From the NCBI RefSeq assembly GCF_018135625.1, contig NZ_CP073078.1, forward strand, positions 2,202,501-2,266,500: DNA of 64,000 nucleotides, given 5' to 3'. Below, piece by piece: positions 35,079-45,711 of the stretch (positions are counted from its first letter, which is position 1; each line of letters opens with the position of its first letter). Source of the DNA: Phenylobacterium montanum (GTDB lineage Bacteria > Pseudomonadota > Alphaproteobacteria > Caulobacterales > Caulobacteraceae). Under the pieces are notes generated by a model. That model was not told the origin of the DNA, searched no databases, and saw nothing but the letters and a program-made list of their open reading frames with translations. The position numbers and the translations under genes were made by a program.

Positions 35079-35996
35079 TTAGTGCAGGACAAAAGCGCCG
35101 GCAGCCGCTTCCACGCGCGAGCGGATCGGCGCGCCCAGATCGTCAAGGGCGGCCAGGAAGTTCGCGTTGCTCATCGCCGTCCCCAAAAATGTCCAGCAGA
35201 GCGCACGATGCTGGCTTCGGACAAACTGAGCGCGCTGGTCGGCGTCCAGGACGCGTCTGGCCGCCCGCTCGAAGGCGGCGAGATCCAACTCCGCCTGCTG
35301 CGCGAAGCCGGCGTCGAAGAAGGCGCCGATCTCGAAATACTCATCCACCGCCCGATTGATCGCCTCAGGGTCGCAATCCGCCGCGAGCGCCCTCAGCATC
35401 AGCCGGTCGAGCTCGGCGTGCTGCGCCTCCTCGGCCCAGTGGTGCTTGAGGAGATTCTTGAACTGCGGATCCAGCGCCTCGTTCCCTTCGACGCTCCCGA
35501 CATAGTGCCCCTGCGACATCCACTCGAGCCCCAAGACCGCGATAGTCACAGCTAGCGGGCTGTGAGCCAGGAAGGCGCGGGCGATGTCGTCGGCCGGACC
35601 GATCAATTCACAATCACCGCCGAAGCCTTCATCGAACTCCTTGAGGAAGCGCCGGAACAATTCGCGGTGCTTGTTCTCCTCACGGACGAACTGGCGCAGG
35701 GCCGGGGCGCGATAGGGGTCCTCGTCCAGTTTCTCGGCCGCCTGGCCGGAGACGAACGGCACGATGGCCCGTTCGAGCAGTTCGAAGAGGGCTAGATACT
35801 CGCGAGCCCGGATGTGGTTCAGCTTCAGCTTCTCGTCCGGCGACAGGAAGGCGAGATCCTCGGTTCGCGCGAAGGTCTCCGGCAGGAAGGGCCTGGAGAA
35901 GTCGAGGCGGCGCTCGCCCCCGATCAGGTCGTCCACCCGCCAGTTGACGCTGTGCGACCGCTCAAGAAGCTCCTGGTAGCTGAGATGGTCTGACAT
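35079..35996 (-). CDS. Ferritin-like diiron protein
   Basis: 305 aa, all-helical. Two metal-ligand motifs typical of ferritin-like diiron proteins are present: REENKHRELFRRF (ExxH) and HWAEEAQHAELDRLM (EExxH). Further Glu residues in the first helices (EYLALFELLERAIVPF) could complete the four-helix site. Such proteins include N-oxygenases and other O2-activating enzymes, but the substrate cannot be read from sequence. It is the last gene of a three-gene operon, 18 bp after the methyltransferase-like gene. Confidence 0.78.
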   Translation of the reverse strand: MSDHLSYQELLERSHSVNWRVDDLIGGERRLDFSRPFLPETFARTEDLAFLSPDEKLKLNHIRAREYLALFELLERAIVPFVSGQAAEKLDEDPYRAPALRQFVREENKHRELFRRFLKEFDEGFGGDCELIGPADDIARAFLAHSPLAVTIAVLGLEWMSQGHYVGSVEGNEALDPQFKNLLKHHWAEEAQHAELDRLMLRALAADCDPEAINRAVDEYFEIGAFFDAGFAQQAELDLAAFERAARRVLDADQRAQFVRSQHRALCWTFLGTAMSNANFLAALDDLGAPIRSRVEAAAGAFVLH

Positions 35997-36014
35997 TGGG
36001 ACAACCCTCTCCGA

Positions 36015-36782
36015 TTATCGGGCGCGCGGCGCGTCCAGGCCGCGCGGCGCGCCCGGCGCCCGCAGTCGGGGAAACAGCATGCCAACGCTTTGCCGATAGA
36101 CGAGGTAGCGTTGGCCGAAATGGGCGACGAGGTCGCGCTCCTCAAACCAGATGCCAACCAGGATGTAGCCTGTCGTTGCTATGGCGAACACCAGGTGGCC
36201 GAGGCTCATGCGCGGCGCGGCCCAAAAGGCCAGGATGAAGCCGAGATAGAGCGGGTGGCGGATCCAGCGATAGAATAGCGGAGTGACAAAAGCCATCTCC
36301 TCGGGCGTCTGCTTCAGCATCCGCGCAAAGCCCTGGCTGAGGCCGAAGAGCTGAAAATGGCTGATCAGGAAGGTGCTGGCCAGCAACAGCGCCCAGCCCG
36401 CCCACGACACGGCGAGCAGCATCGCCGACCAGACCGGAGCCTCGACCGACCAGACCAGCGCGGGCATCGGTCGCCACTGCCAGACGAGGAGCCCGAGCGC
36501 CAGGCTCGCGCAGAGCACGAAGGTGCTGCGCTCGGCCTCGGCAGGGATGACTTTCGTCCAGGCCCGCTTGAAGGTCGGCCGCGCCATCACCGTATGCTGA
36601 AGGGCGAAGAGGCTCAGCAAGGCCGCATCGACGGCCAGGGCGGCGAGAAGGCCGCTGGCGGGCCCGGAATCGATGGTCTTGGGCACGCCGACGCCCTCAA
36701 CGAAGGCGATGGCGTACACGAACACAGCGAGGAAGAAGACGTAGACGCAGGCGCTGTAAAGCGCCAGGAGCAAGCTTCTCAT
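36015..36782 (-). CDS. Membrane methyltransferase, MddA/NnrU-like
   Basis: 255 aa with about five membrane helices. The N-terminus (SACVYVFFLAVFVYAIAFVEGVG) and LFALQHTVMARPTFKRAWTKVIP resemble the MddA (methanethiol S-methyltransferase) branch. The C-terminus HPLYLGFILAFWAAP plus FEERDLVAHFGQRYLVYRQ is the cofactor-binding signature of the isoprenylcysteine methyltransferase superfamily (HPxY, then EExxL...Y..Y). MddA makes dimethyl sulfide from methanethiol. Whether this protein does so is untested. Middle gene of the operon. Confidence 0.75.
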   Translation of the reverse strand: MRSLLLALYSACVYVFFLAVFVYAIAFVEGVGVPKTIDSGPASGLLAALAVDAALLSLFALQHTVMARPTFKRAWTKVIPAEAERSTFVLCASLALGLLVWQWRPMPALVWSVEAPVWSAMLLAVSWAGWALLLASTFLISHFQLFGLSQGFARMLKQTPEEMAFVTPLFYRWIRHPLYLGFILAFWAAPRMSLGHLVFAIATTGYILVGIWFEERDLVAHFGQRYLVYRQSVGMLFPRLRAPGAPRGLDAPRAR

Positions 36783-36841
36783 GGCGAAGGCCTCTTGGGC
36801 TGGCAGGTTATGGTCGAACGCGGATGCGCTCGCCTTCAGGG

Positions 36842-37126
36842 TCAGTTGTTGGCGGTCAGCGGATCAATGACCTGCGGCACCTCGGTGATACGGGTGACCG
36901 GTATGCCGCTGAGCTCCGCGTGCCGGAGGATCGGTTCCTCGCTCTCGGCGAGATAGATGCAGAAGGTCTTGTCTCCGGCGACATAGCTGTGCTGCCACTG
37001 GATGGCGCCGCCTACCTGCTCGATCGCCCGGTTGGACGCCCGCGCCGCGCCGCAGAGTTCGACGATCGACATGCCGCCAATGCCGGGAATGTCGCGCTCG
37101 ATCAGGTACCGCTTCAGTTGAGCCAT
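36842..37126 (-). CDS. DUF4242 family protein
   Basis: 94 aa starting MAQLKRYLIERDIPGIGGMS. The core IQWQHSYVAGDKTFCIYLAESEEPILRHAE matches the DUF4242 ferredoxin-like fold (nickel-binding SCO4226-type proteins). Function is unclear. It is the first gene of the operon with the methyltransferase-like and diiron genes, divergent from the LysR gene 108 bp away, which probably regulates it. Confidence 0.82.
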   Translation of the reverse strand: MAQLKRYLIERDIPGIGGMSIVELCGAARASNRAIEQVGGAIQWQHSYVAGDKTFCIYLAESEEPILRHAELSGIPVTRITEVPQVIDPLTANN

Positions 37127-37234
37127 TGGCTCGCCCCGTCGATGTTCTGTTGAGCCGGCATTGTCACGCCGCCGGGTCGACGCGCCAAGCTAAATGATCT
37201 TGTTGTAGATAAAGCCCACCTTTAGCATCGCCCC

Positions 37235-38215
37235 ATGACAGCCACCCCGCACCTGAAATCCTTGCAGGCGCTGGAACTCGCAGTCCGCACCGGATCGCTG
37301 CGAGCGGCGGCCGGCGCCCTGGCGATCACGCCCGCTGCGGTCGGTCAGCGGATCAAGGCGCTGGAAGACTATCTCGGCATCGATCTGCTCACGCGCGCGC
37401 GCTCCGGCCTGAAACCAACGCCCGCTCTCGCCGGCGCCTTGCCGCATCTGGCGGCGGCGTTTCACGAACTCGAGGCGGTATCGGCGCTGCTCGACCTGCA
37501 GCGCGGACAGGAGATTCACATCGCAGCGGCTTCCGACTTCGCCGAGCTCTGGCTGAAGCCGCGCCTCGCCGCGTTCAGGTCCGAACAGCCGAACACGCTC
37601 TTCTGCGTCAATGGCGAGGGCGAGGTGGCGCTAAGACTCGGCCCTGTCGATTGCGAGATCAGTTTTGGCCCGCCTCGCGAAAGCGGCGACCGGCTTTTCG
37701 GCGATTTCGTGCTGCCGATCTCCTCTCCGGAGAACACGGCGAGGATCACCCGCCTGAAACCGCAGGACCGGCTCGAGGGCTTCCCCCTGCTGCATCTCGA
37801 CTTCTACAAGGACGATCCCTCGGCGCCAAACTGGTCCAAATGGATCGCAGCCCACCGATTGAGGCGCACTGCGCCGGAACGCGGCATCCGGTTTCAGAGG
37901 ATCACGCCCGTGCTGGAGGCCGTGCTGGCGGACGCCGGACTGGCCATCTGCGGCGCCGCCCTGATCGCGCCCCTGATCGACGATGGTCGGTTGTCACTGC
38001 CCTTTCCGGTCTCCACGGGCACATGGACCGAACACGCCTTCCACGCCCGCTTCCGCCCGGACGCCCTGTCGCGCCCGCAGGTCAAGCGATTTCGGGATTG
38101 GCTGCTGAGCCAGGCGACGGCCACCGGGGCCTGGCTGCAGCACCGGTTCGGCCGGCATGGGCGGTCTGGCCAGCTCGTGTTGAAGCCGGATCGTACCGAT
38201 CCGAATGTCCGTTAA
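37235..38215 (+). CDS. LysR-family transcriptional regulator
   Basis: 326 aa. The N-terminal winged helix (LKSLQALELAVRTGSLRAAAGAL, ITPAAVGQRIKALEDYLGIDL) is followed by a typical periplasmic-binding-protein-like effector domain (EIHIAAASDFAELWLKPRL onward). It is of the GcvA-like branch. It is divergent from the DUF4242-methyltransferase-diiron operon and probably controls it. The effector is unknown. Confidence 0.93.
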   Translation: MTATPHLKSLQALELAVRTGSLRAAAGALAITPAAVGQRIKALEDYLGIDLLTRARSGLKPTPALAGALPHLAAAFHELEAVSALLDLQRGQEIHIAAASDFAELWLKPRLAAFRSEQPNTLFCVNGEGEVALRLGPVDCEISFGPPRESGDRLFGDFVLPISSPENTARITRLKPQDRLEGFPLLHLDFYKDDPSAPNWSKWIAAHRLRRTAPERGIRFQRITPVLEAVLADAGLAICGAALIAPLIDDGRLSLPFPVSTGTWTEHAFHARFRPDALSRPQVKRFRDWLLSQATATGAWLQHRFGRHGRSGQLVLKPDRTDPNVR

Positions 38216-38337
38216 CATGGAATTGGCCTATCGATGGGCCGTCCTTTGCAATGTCCTCACTTGGCGAGCCAGGCCCGCTGTCTACGGGAGAAGATGGACC
38301 GGGAACGGTGGTTGAGAGCCAGGCCCGAGGCCGACAC

Positions 38338-38736
38338 TCAATCAGCGCATGGCGCCGGACCGGCTTTTGGTGGCGGCCTATGAGCCGCCCATTCCAAGAG
38401 CGCGTCGAGCGCCGGGCACATCGCCTGGCCCCACGGGGTGAGCCGATATTCCACCTTCGGCGGCACCTGCGGATAGACCACCCGCTCGACGATGCCGTCG
38501 CGTTCCAGATCGCGAAGTTGCTGGATGAGCATCTTCTGGGAGACCCCGGGGATCGCGCGCTCCAGCTCCGAGAACCGCAGCACCGCGCGATCGAACAGGT
38601 GGAAGATGATGACCATCTTCCAACGCCCTTCCAGCATCCGGAACGCCGCCTCCACGCCCGTGGCGGCCATATCCGGCGTCACGTCTTCTAGCTTACCTGT
38701 AGGTGAGTATCCTACTTTTTTGTCGGTTCTTGTCAT
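38338..38736 (-). CDS. HxlR-family transcriptional regulator (1)
   Basis: 132 aa from the ATG at 38736 (MTRTDKKVGYSPTGKLED). The winged helix is complete: MLEGRWKMVIIFHLFD, RFSELERAIPGVSQKMLIQQLRDLERDGIVER and YPQVPPKVEYRLTPWGQ. HxlR proteins respond to reactive electrophiles or quinones. Divergent from the NTF2-SDR fusion gene with start codons ~50 bp apart, so it most likely controls that gene. An inverted repeat gtagg (38699-38703) / cctac (38711-38715) falls just inside this gene's 5' end, so the true start might be further in. Confidence 0.9.
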   Translation of the reverse strand: MTRTDKKVGYSPTGKLEDVTPDMAATGVEAAFRMLEGRWKMVIIFHLFDRAVLRFSELERAIPGVSQKMLIQQLRDLERDGIVERVVYPQVPPKVEYRLTPWGQAMCPALDALLEWAAHRPPPKAGPAPCAD

Positions 38737-38789
38737 GTGAGCAGTATAGCGCCAGATCGAGGGCTCAAGCCAATATGGAGCGCGGGTCG

Positions 38790-39899
38790 ATGACCGTGAA
38801 GCTTCCCCTCCCGATCGCCAGATACTTCCAGGCGGCCAATGGCGACGACGCCGATCTTGTGGCGGCGGGCTTCGCGGCCGACGCCCGCGTCCGCGACGAA
38901 GGGCGTGACCACCTTGGACGCGACGCCGTCCGCGCATGGGCGGATGACGCGCGCCGGCGGTATCGATTCCAGGCCGAGCCGCGGAGCCTCGAGCCCGGAC
39001 CGGACGGGGGCGTGGTGACCGCCCACCTCACGGGCGACTTCCCTGGCGCGCCCGCCGATCTCCGCTATCGCTTCACCCTGACCGGCGACGAGATCGCCAG
39101 CCTGGAAATCACGCTGCGCCCGCCGGAGGCGGAGTTCTGCGGCCGGCGCGTGCTCGTCACCGGCGGCGTCCAGGGCATCGGCGCCGCGGTCGTGAGCCGG
39201 CTGCGCAGGGCGAGGGCGAGCGTTTTCACGACCGCCCGCACCGCACCGCATGACCTGGAGGAGCCGGATGGGTTCGTCGCCGCGGACCTCAGCGCGCCGG
39301 AGGGCGTAGCGCGTGTCGCCGAGGCCGCGATGCGGCGGCTCGGCGGCCTGGATGTGCTGATCCACAACGTCGGCGGATCATCAGCGCCGGGCGGCGGATA
39401 CGCCGCCCTGACGGACGACCACTGGACCGATGCGCTGAACGCGAACCTGCTGTCAGCCGTGCGCCTGGACCGGGCGCTGCTGCCGACGATGATCGACCAG
39501 GGCTATGGCGTCATCGTCCACGTCTCGTCCATTCAGCGCGTGCTTCCGCTTTACCAGTCCACCCTCGCCTATGCAGCCGCCAAGGCGGCGCTCAGCAACT
39601 ACAGCAAGGCCTTGTCGAATGAGGTCGGCCCTCAAGGCGTCCGCGTGGTCCGCGTCTCGCCGGGTTTCACCGAGACCGACGCGGCGAGCCGCATGATCGA
39701 GCGCCTGGCGCGGGCGGAGGGCGTGGAGACCGGCGCTGCGCGCGAAGGGTTGATGCGATCGCTCGGAGGGATCCCGATCGGCCGACCGAACCGCCCCGAG
39801 GAGGTCGCCGACCTGATCGCCTTCCTCGCCAGCGACCGCGCCAGCGCCGTGCACGGGGCGGAATACATCATCGACGGGGGCACGGTTCCCACGGTCTGA
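38790..39899 (+). CDS. SnoaL-like/NTF2 domain fused to short-chain dehydrogenase
   Basis: 369 aa from the ATG at 38790 (MTVKLPLPIARYFQAANGDD), GGAG about 9 nt upstream. Residues ~1-110 are a SnoaL/NTF2-like cone (IARYFQAANGDDADLVAAGF, then LRYRFTLTGDEIASLEI). Residues ~118-369 are an SDR with TGGVQGIG cofactor loop, NVGG, catalytic Ser in HVSSIQ and YAAAK, and a C-terminal FLASDRAS...YIIDGG, so it is a complete reductase. The NTF2 part may widen substrate binding. Controlled probably by the adjacent HxlR. Confidence 0.9.
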   Translation: MTVKLPLPIARYFQAANGDDADLVAAGFAADARVRDEGRDHLGRDAVRAWADDARRRYRFQAEPRSLEPGPDGGVVTAHLTGDFPGAPADLRYRFTLTGDEIASLEITLRPPEAEFCGRRVLVTGGVQGIGAAVVSRLRRARASVFTTARTAPHDLEEPDGFVAADLSAPEGVARVAEAAMRRLGGLDVLIHNVGGSSAPGGGYAALTDDHWTDALNANLLSAVRLDRALLPTMIDQGYGVIVHVSSIQRVLPLYQSTLAYAAAKAALSNYSKALSNEVGPQGVRVVRVSPGFTETDAASRMIERLARAEGVETGAAREGLMRSLGGIPIGRPNRPEEVADLIAFLASDRASAVHGAEYIIDGGTVPTV

Positions 39900-39991
39900 G
39901 GGCGCGAAAAGCAGACCTTTCAGGATCCGCACGGAGTCACAAATCCCTGTCTGGAATGTCGGGTTTGGAGAAACAAACGTGGCGTTAGTGC

Positions 39992-40022
39992 GGTCCCGCC
40001 AACGACAGGAATTGGCGGGACC
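39992..40022. terminator. Perfect 11-bp stem-loop between convergent genes
   Basis: ggtcccgccaa (39992-40002), 9-nt loop, ttggcgggacc (40012-40022). It sits between the SDR gene (ends 39899) and the leftward 65-aa gene (ends 40199), the position of a bidirectional terminator. There is no strong T-run on the plus side, and only a mild T-rich stretch on the minus side, so the terminator call is tentative. Confidence 0.5.
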
Positions 40023-40198
40023 CCGGAACTGGAAGGTTTGCAGTCCCCGACGGGCTGGCCCGTCGGAGCAAACAAGGCGAGTTTCGTTCCAGGTCGAGTG
40101 GGCGCAACGGCGTCAGCGTACGTGAGACGACTGGCTGGGCAAGCGACATGGTCGCTGTCGCGTTGATCGTGGCGACGGTCTTGCGTGGCGTCTGGGGC

Positions 40199-40396
40199 CT
40201 AGGGCAACCCAAACGGCGCCGAAAAAACCCCAGAGAAACGAGCGACAAGCTGACCTTCGCGCCAGATTTCCGCCCCGCCCCGTGGATCAAGTCGACCGAC
40301 ATAGTCGATGGCGGCGTCATCGTCAGGGAAGGTCGCATCCTCAAGCTGGATGCAGGGCGGCTCGATGACCAAGAGGCGAAGCTGATAAACTGGCAT
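40199..40396 (-). CDS. 65-aa protein, copy A of duplicated gene (tentatively DUF6894-like)
   Basis: Starts MPVYQLRLLV, ends FSAPFGLP. 59 of 65 residues equal those of the copy at 45166-45363, and substitutions cluster in the N-terminal loop while ATFPDDDAAIDYVGRLDPRG and AEIWREGQLVARF are unchanged, suggesting selection on this frame. The pattern (beta strand, DDDAAI helix, xEIWRxGxLVARF strand) resembles small alphaproteobacterial DUF6894-type proteins of unknown role. A FixK-like box lies 58-71 nt upstream, so low-oxygen induction is likely. Confidence 0.7.
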   Translation of the reverse strand: MPVYQLRLLVIEPPCIQLEDATFPDDDAAIDYVGRLDPRGGAEIWREGQLVARFSGVFSAPFGLP

Positions 40397-40703
40397 CTGA
40401 CGGGCGCCTGGGTGGAGACCCAACACATTCTCCTCGTTGTTGAAGATCCCGCATTGATCCTGCGCAAACGGGCTGGGGCGACGATAGCAATTGGCGAGAC
40501 GTGTTCGCCAGGCGAAAGGGCAAGAAGCGTCCCAAGCGGATACTGGGACCGCTCCGGAAACGAGACCTTCAGGCGACGGCGGCCGGCGATCAGGTCCGAC
40601 CCCGCTCGTTCGAGTCCGAATTCTGGATGGATCGCCAGCATTCGTCGCGGCAGGCGGAAAACTCATGATATGACTGCTGGCGCTGGCGGGCAGGAGGCGG
40701 GCG
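40397..40703. other. Upstream region of the 65-aa gene and of the hydrolase
   Basis: 307 bp holding the FixK-like box and the end of repeat copy A, then the promoter and strong Shine-Dalgarno (AGGAGG) of the rightward hydrolase. No further gene is supported. Confidence 0.5.
40454..40467 (-). promoter_or_regulatory. FixK/FNR-type box upstream of the 65-aa gene, copy A
   Basis: Plus strand ttgatcctgcgcaa; read toward the gene ttgcgcaggatcaa. It fits the alphaproteobacterial FixK/FNR palindrome ttg-n8-caa with one GCGCAA half-site. Centre about 64 nt before the start codon, so activation from about -41.5 would place transcription start some 20 nt before translation. The same box at the same distance precedes copy B. 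Confidence 0.7.
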
Positions 40704-41414
40704 ATGACGACTTTCGTGTTGGTCACAGGGGCCTGGCACGGCAGCTGGTGCTGGAAGCGTGTGCGCGATGCGCTGATCGCCCAGGGACACGCCGTCTTCA
40801 CCCCAACCCTGACCGGCTTGTGCGAGCGGAGTCATCTGCTGTCGCGCGATGTCGACCTTCATACGCACATCAACGATGTCACCAATCTGATCCGCTGGGA
40901 GGAGCTGACGGACGTTGTCCTGGTAGGTCACTCCTATGGGGGTTGCGTGATCAGCGGAGTCGCGGATCGGATGGGCGAGAGGATCGCGGCGCTCATCTAC
41001 CTGGACGCGTTCGTGCTGGAAAACGGCCAGTCGCTACACGACGTCTTGCCGGTGGAACATCGTCATGGCCAGCTGGTGGCCGCCGAGACGTTCGGCGACG
41101 GATGGCGCGTACCGCCTATCCCAGCGGAGGTCTTCAACGTCAACGCCACCGACCGAAGCTGGGTCGACGCCCAATGCACCGATCAGCCACTGGCCTGCTT
41201 CCAGCAGAAGCTGCGTCTGGACAACAGCGCTCCTGCCGCGCGGTCGATCCACTACATCTACGCATCGGATTGGGAGGCGACGCCATTCACCGGCTTCTAC
41301 GAGCGCGCCAAGGTGCGGGGTTGGTCGACGAGTGAGATCGCCTGCGGCCACGACATCATGCTCGACCGGCCGGAGGAACTGACGGCGGCGCTGTTGCGGG
41401 CGGCTGCCTGCTGA
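40704..41414 (+). CDS. Alpha/beta hydrolase, esterase-like
   Basis: 236 aa, ATG with AGGAGG 6 nt upstream. Oxyanion region VTGAWHGSWCWKRV, nucleophile elbow VLVGHSYGG (Ser), and catalytic His in CGHDIMLDRPEEL. The HGSWCW motif groups it with the methylesterase/hydroxynitrile-lyase-like family common in plants and Alphaproteobacteria. Substrate unknown. It lies between the two repeat copies. Confidence 0.9.
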   Translation: MTTFVLVTGAWHGSWCWKRVRDALIAQGHAVFTPTLTGLCERSHLLSRDVDLHTHINDVTNLIRWEELTDVVLVGHSYGGCVISGVADRMGERIAALIYLDAFVLENGQSLHDVLPVEHRHGQLVAAETFGDGWRVPPIPAEVFNVNATDRSWVDAQCTDQPLACFQQKLRLDNSAPAARSIHYIYASDWEATPFTGFYERAKVRGWSTSEIACGHDIMLDRPEELTAALLRAAAC

Positions 41415-41804
41415 AAGTGTGATAGGTCCGTTCGCCTTCGGAGCGGGCGCCAACGTCGTTACCCGCGCTATCCTTCATCTCACCGTCCCCGCACGCCCTG
41501 GCTATGACCGCAATGCGGAAGCAAGCTCGGCTGTAAGTCGCCTAGCCAGTATGTCTCCTACTGGCGAAACTGACGGGCGACCTTACCGGCCGGGGCCCCA
41601 TAGAGGAATTAGTCGTACCAGTCGAACAAGGCGCCAAGTGAACTGCTGGGCATCATCAGCGCCGCGTTGGACTTGCGTTCGACGCCACCTACCGGCGGTA
41701 AGGCTTCGACAATGACCTTCATGGGGCGCCTACCGCGACGTCGATCCCGAAGGCCAATCGACGTCCTTCGAGATCGTCAACCTGCGACGTCCGTAGCGCT
41801 GAGA
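41415..41804. other. Intergenic with interspersed repeat, no gene supported
   Basis: 390 bp between convergent genes (hydrolase and response regulator). It contains the ~40-bp repeat copy at 41501-41540. Open frames are short and Arg/Pro-rich. Confidence 0.5.
41501..41540. repeat. Degenerate ~40-bp interspersed repeat, copy 2
   Basis: gctatgaccgcaatgcggaa then gcaagctcggctgtaagtcg. It differs from the copy at 47280-47320 at only a few positions over the first 32 bases. All three copies lie in intergenic DNA near gene ends. Confidence 0.55.
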
Positions 41805-42231
41805 TCAAATGAGTTGGCTCTGCGACCCCGTTTCCGGGTTGGACGCCGGCGCCGACCTCGGGGGCCGCAGCAGCCTCGCGACCCGCAGCAACAGGGTCTG
41901 GTCTTCGAATGGCTTGGTCAGGAAGTCTCGCGCGCCCAGGGAGATGGCGCGCTTGACGTCGGCCGCCTGGTTGCGGGCGGTCAGCACCATGGTCGGGGTC
42001 TTGGCCAGGAGCCCGCTCGCCTTCATCTGCTCCAGCACCTTAAAGCCGTCCATCACCGGCATATTGATGTCGAGCACCAGGGCGTCGGGCCGGGTTTCGG
42101 CCAGCCGCTCCAGCCCTCCGCGGCCGTTGCGGGCGTAGAAGGTCTGATAGCCGCTCACCTCAAGCCGCGTGGTGATCAGATCCACCATCAGCGGCTCGTC
42201 ATCGACCACCAGCACGCGTTTAGGGCGCGCT

Positions 42232-42248
<17 letters not shown>
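41805..42248 (-). CDS. Response regulator, single receiver domain
   Basis: 147 aa from the ATG at 42248 (MSMVAEARPKRVLVVDDEP); an ATG at 42242 is equally possible. CheY-like domain with DDE, phospho-acceptor in LVLDINMPVMDG, Thr in VLTARNQ and Lys in FLTKPFEDQ, then a short tail. Its 5' end overlaps the hybrid kinase stop by about 17 bp, so translation is coupled and it is very likely the kinase's partner. Confidence 0.92.
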
Positions 42249-44724
<2,476 letters not shown>

Positions 44725-45165
44725 TTCCTTGCCTCTGACCTGCAACGGCGACATCAAAACCACGCTCACTCGTGTCCGAGACCAGACAATCGCAGATGAC
44801 GGCTTAGCCTAGCGTGAACACGTTGCGATCGATTCGCGACTTGGCGTCGCACCGTTCGCCAAATTCGAGTATCCCCCACTCAGTGAGGGGGCAGCGCGAT
44901 GCATTGGAACATCAGCGCCGGTGCCACCGCCGCGCCCGTGTCGAGTTGGCCGACGGCGAAGCGGTCGATTGCTGCCAAGGCGCAGCGCCGAACGGATCGA
45001 ACGTTGGCGGCTCCGTTTTGCGGCGCGCGATCTCGAGCTCGTTTCCCACGGCGTCGTAGCAGCCGGTTGGCGCAAGGGCGTCAGCGTAGGTGAGACGCCG
45101 GGCTGGGCAAGCGATGTGGTCGCTCTCGCGTTGTCGGAACGATGGTCTTGCGCGGCGCCCGGGAC
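44725..45165. other. Intergenic upstream of the hybrid kinase
   Basis: Contains the kinase promoter, the near-palindrome cccccactcagtgaggggg at about 44873-44891, and from 45069 the start of repeat copy B. No gene is supported; open frames on both strands have antisense-like composition. Confidence 0.45.
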
Positions 45166-45363
45166 CTATGGCGATCCAAACGGCGCCGAAACAACCCCGG
45201 AGAAACGAGCGACAAGCTGACCTTCGCGCCAGATTTCCGCCCCGCCCCGCGGATCAAGTCGACCGACATAGTCGATGGCAGCGTCATCGTCAGGGAAGGT
45301 CGCATTCTCAAGCTGGATGCAGGACGGCTGGCTGACCAAGAGGCGAAGCTGATAAACTGGCAT
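45166..45363 (-). CDS. 65-aa protein, copy B of duplicated gene (tentatively DUF6894-like)
   Basis: MPVYQLRLLVSQPSCIQLEN at the N-terminus, ending FSAPFGSP. It differs from copy A at residues 11, 12, 14, 20, 58 and 64 only. Start codon and upstream box are at identical distances to copy A. Both copies are intact, so both may be expressed. No catalytic residues stand out. Confidence 0.7.
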   Translation of the reverse strand: MPVYQLRLLVSQPSCIQLENATFPDDDAAIDYVGRLDPRGGAEIWREGQLVARFSGVVSAPFGSP

Positions 45364-45711
45364 CTGACGGGCGCGTAGGTGGAGATCGGACGCATACTCC
45401 TCGCTGTTGAAGATCCCGCATTGATCCTGCGCAAACGGCCCGGGGGGACGATGGCGATTGGCGAGATCTGCTCGCAAGGCGAAAGGCGAGGTGCGCTACC
45501 CCGGGGCCGTTGGGACTGGCGCGGTTTTGCGCCGTCGACCCGGTTCCCGGCTCCGCGGCCGTCGAGGAGCGACTATCCCCGCGGAAACCGGCGGTCGAGA
45601 ATGAATCAGACCGGACCGCCGTATCGCGAAGCTGATCCGTCCATACCCGGATGGCTCAGCGGGCCGCGGGTTCTCGGACGCTGGTTTAGCGAGGGCGGAC
45701 GGGCCGAGCCG
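45364..45711. other. Upstream region of copy B, otherwise no gene seen
   Basis: 348 bp containing the FixK-like box at 45421-45434 and the end of the repeat. The remainder to the 3' end of the NTF2-like gene at 45712 has no supportable open frame or repeat. Confidence 0.45.
45421..45434 (-). promoter_or_regulatory. FixK/FNR-type box upstream of the 65-aa gene, copy B
   Basis: Identical 14 bases to the box before copy A (plus strand ttgatcctgcgcaa), again 58-71 nt before the start codon, while nearby bases have diverged. Retention in both copies supports function. Confidence 0.7.

Larger units (their letters stand above)
40101..40525. repeat. ~420-bp direct repeat, copy A
   Basis: Extends from ggcgcaacggcgtcagcgta to about 40525 and is closely similar, with scattered substitutions, to 45069-45491 in the same orientation. 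It contains a 65-aa minus-strand gene, its FixK-like box and flanking DNA. The two copies bracket ~4.5 kb with a hydrolase and a two-component pair, and could recombine to delete or amplify it. Confidence 0.85.
45069..45491. repeat. ~420-bp direct repeat, copy B
   Basis: Begins ggcgcaagggcgtcagcgta and matches 40101-40525 over its length with scattered substitutions. It carries the second 65-aa gene (45166-45363) and the second FixK-like box. Similarity fades at both ends without target-site duplications or terminal inverted repeats that I can see, so it looks like a segmental duplication rather than an insertion sequence. Confidence 0.85.

Noticed and set aside
40148..41335. 395-codon plus-strand frame over repeat copy A and the hydrolase
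   Set aside because: It reads the antisense of the 65-aa gene and then a wrong frame of the hydrolase; the conserved protein is on the minus strand, as the pattern of substitutions between repeat copies shows.
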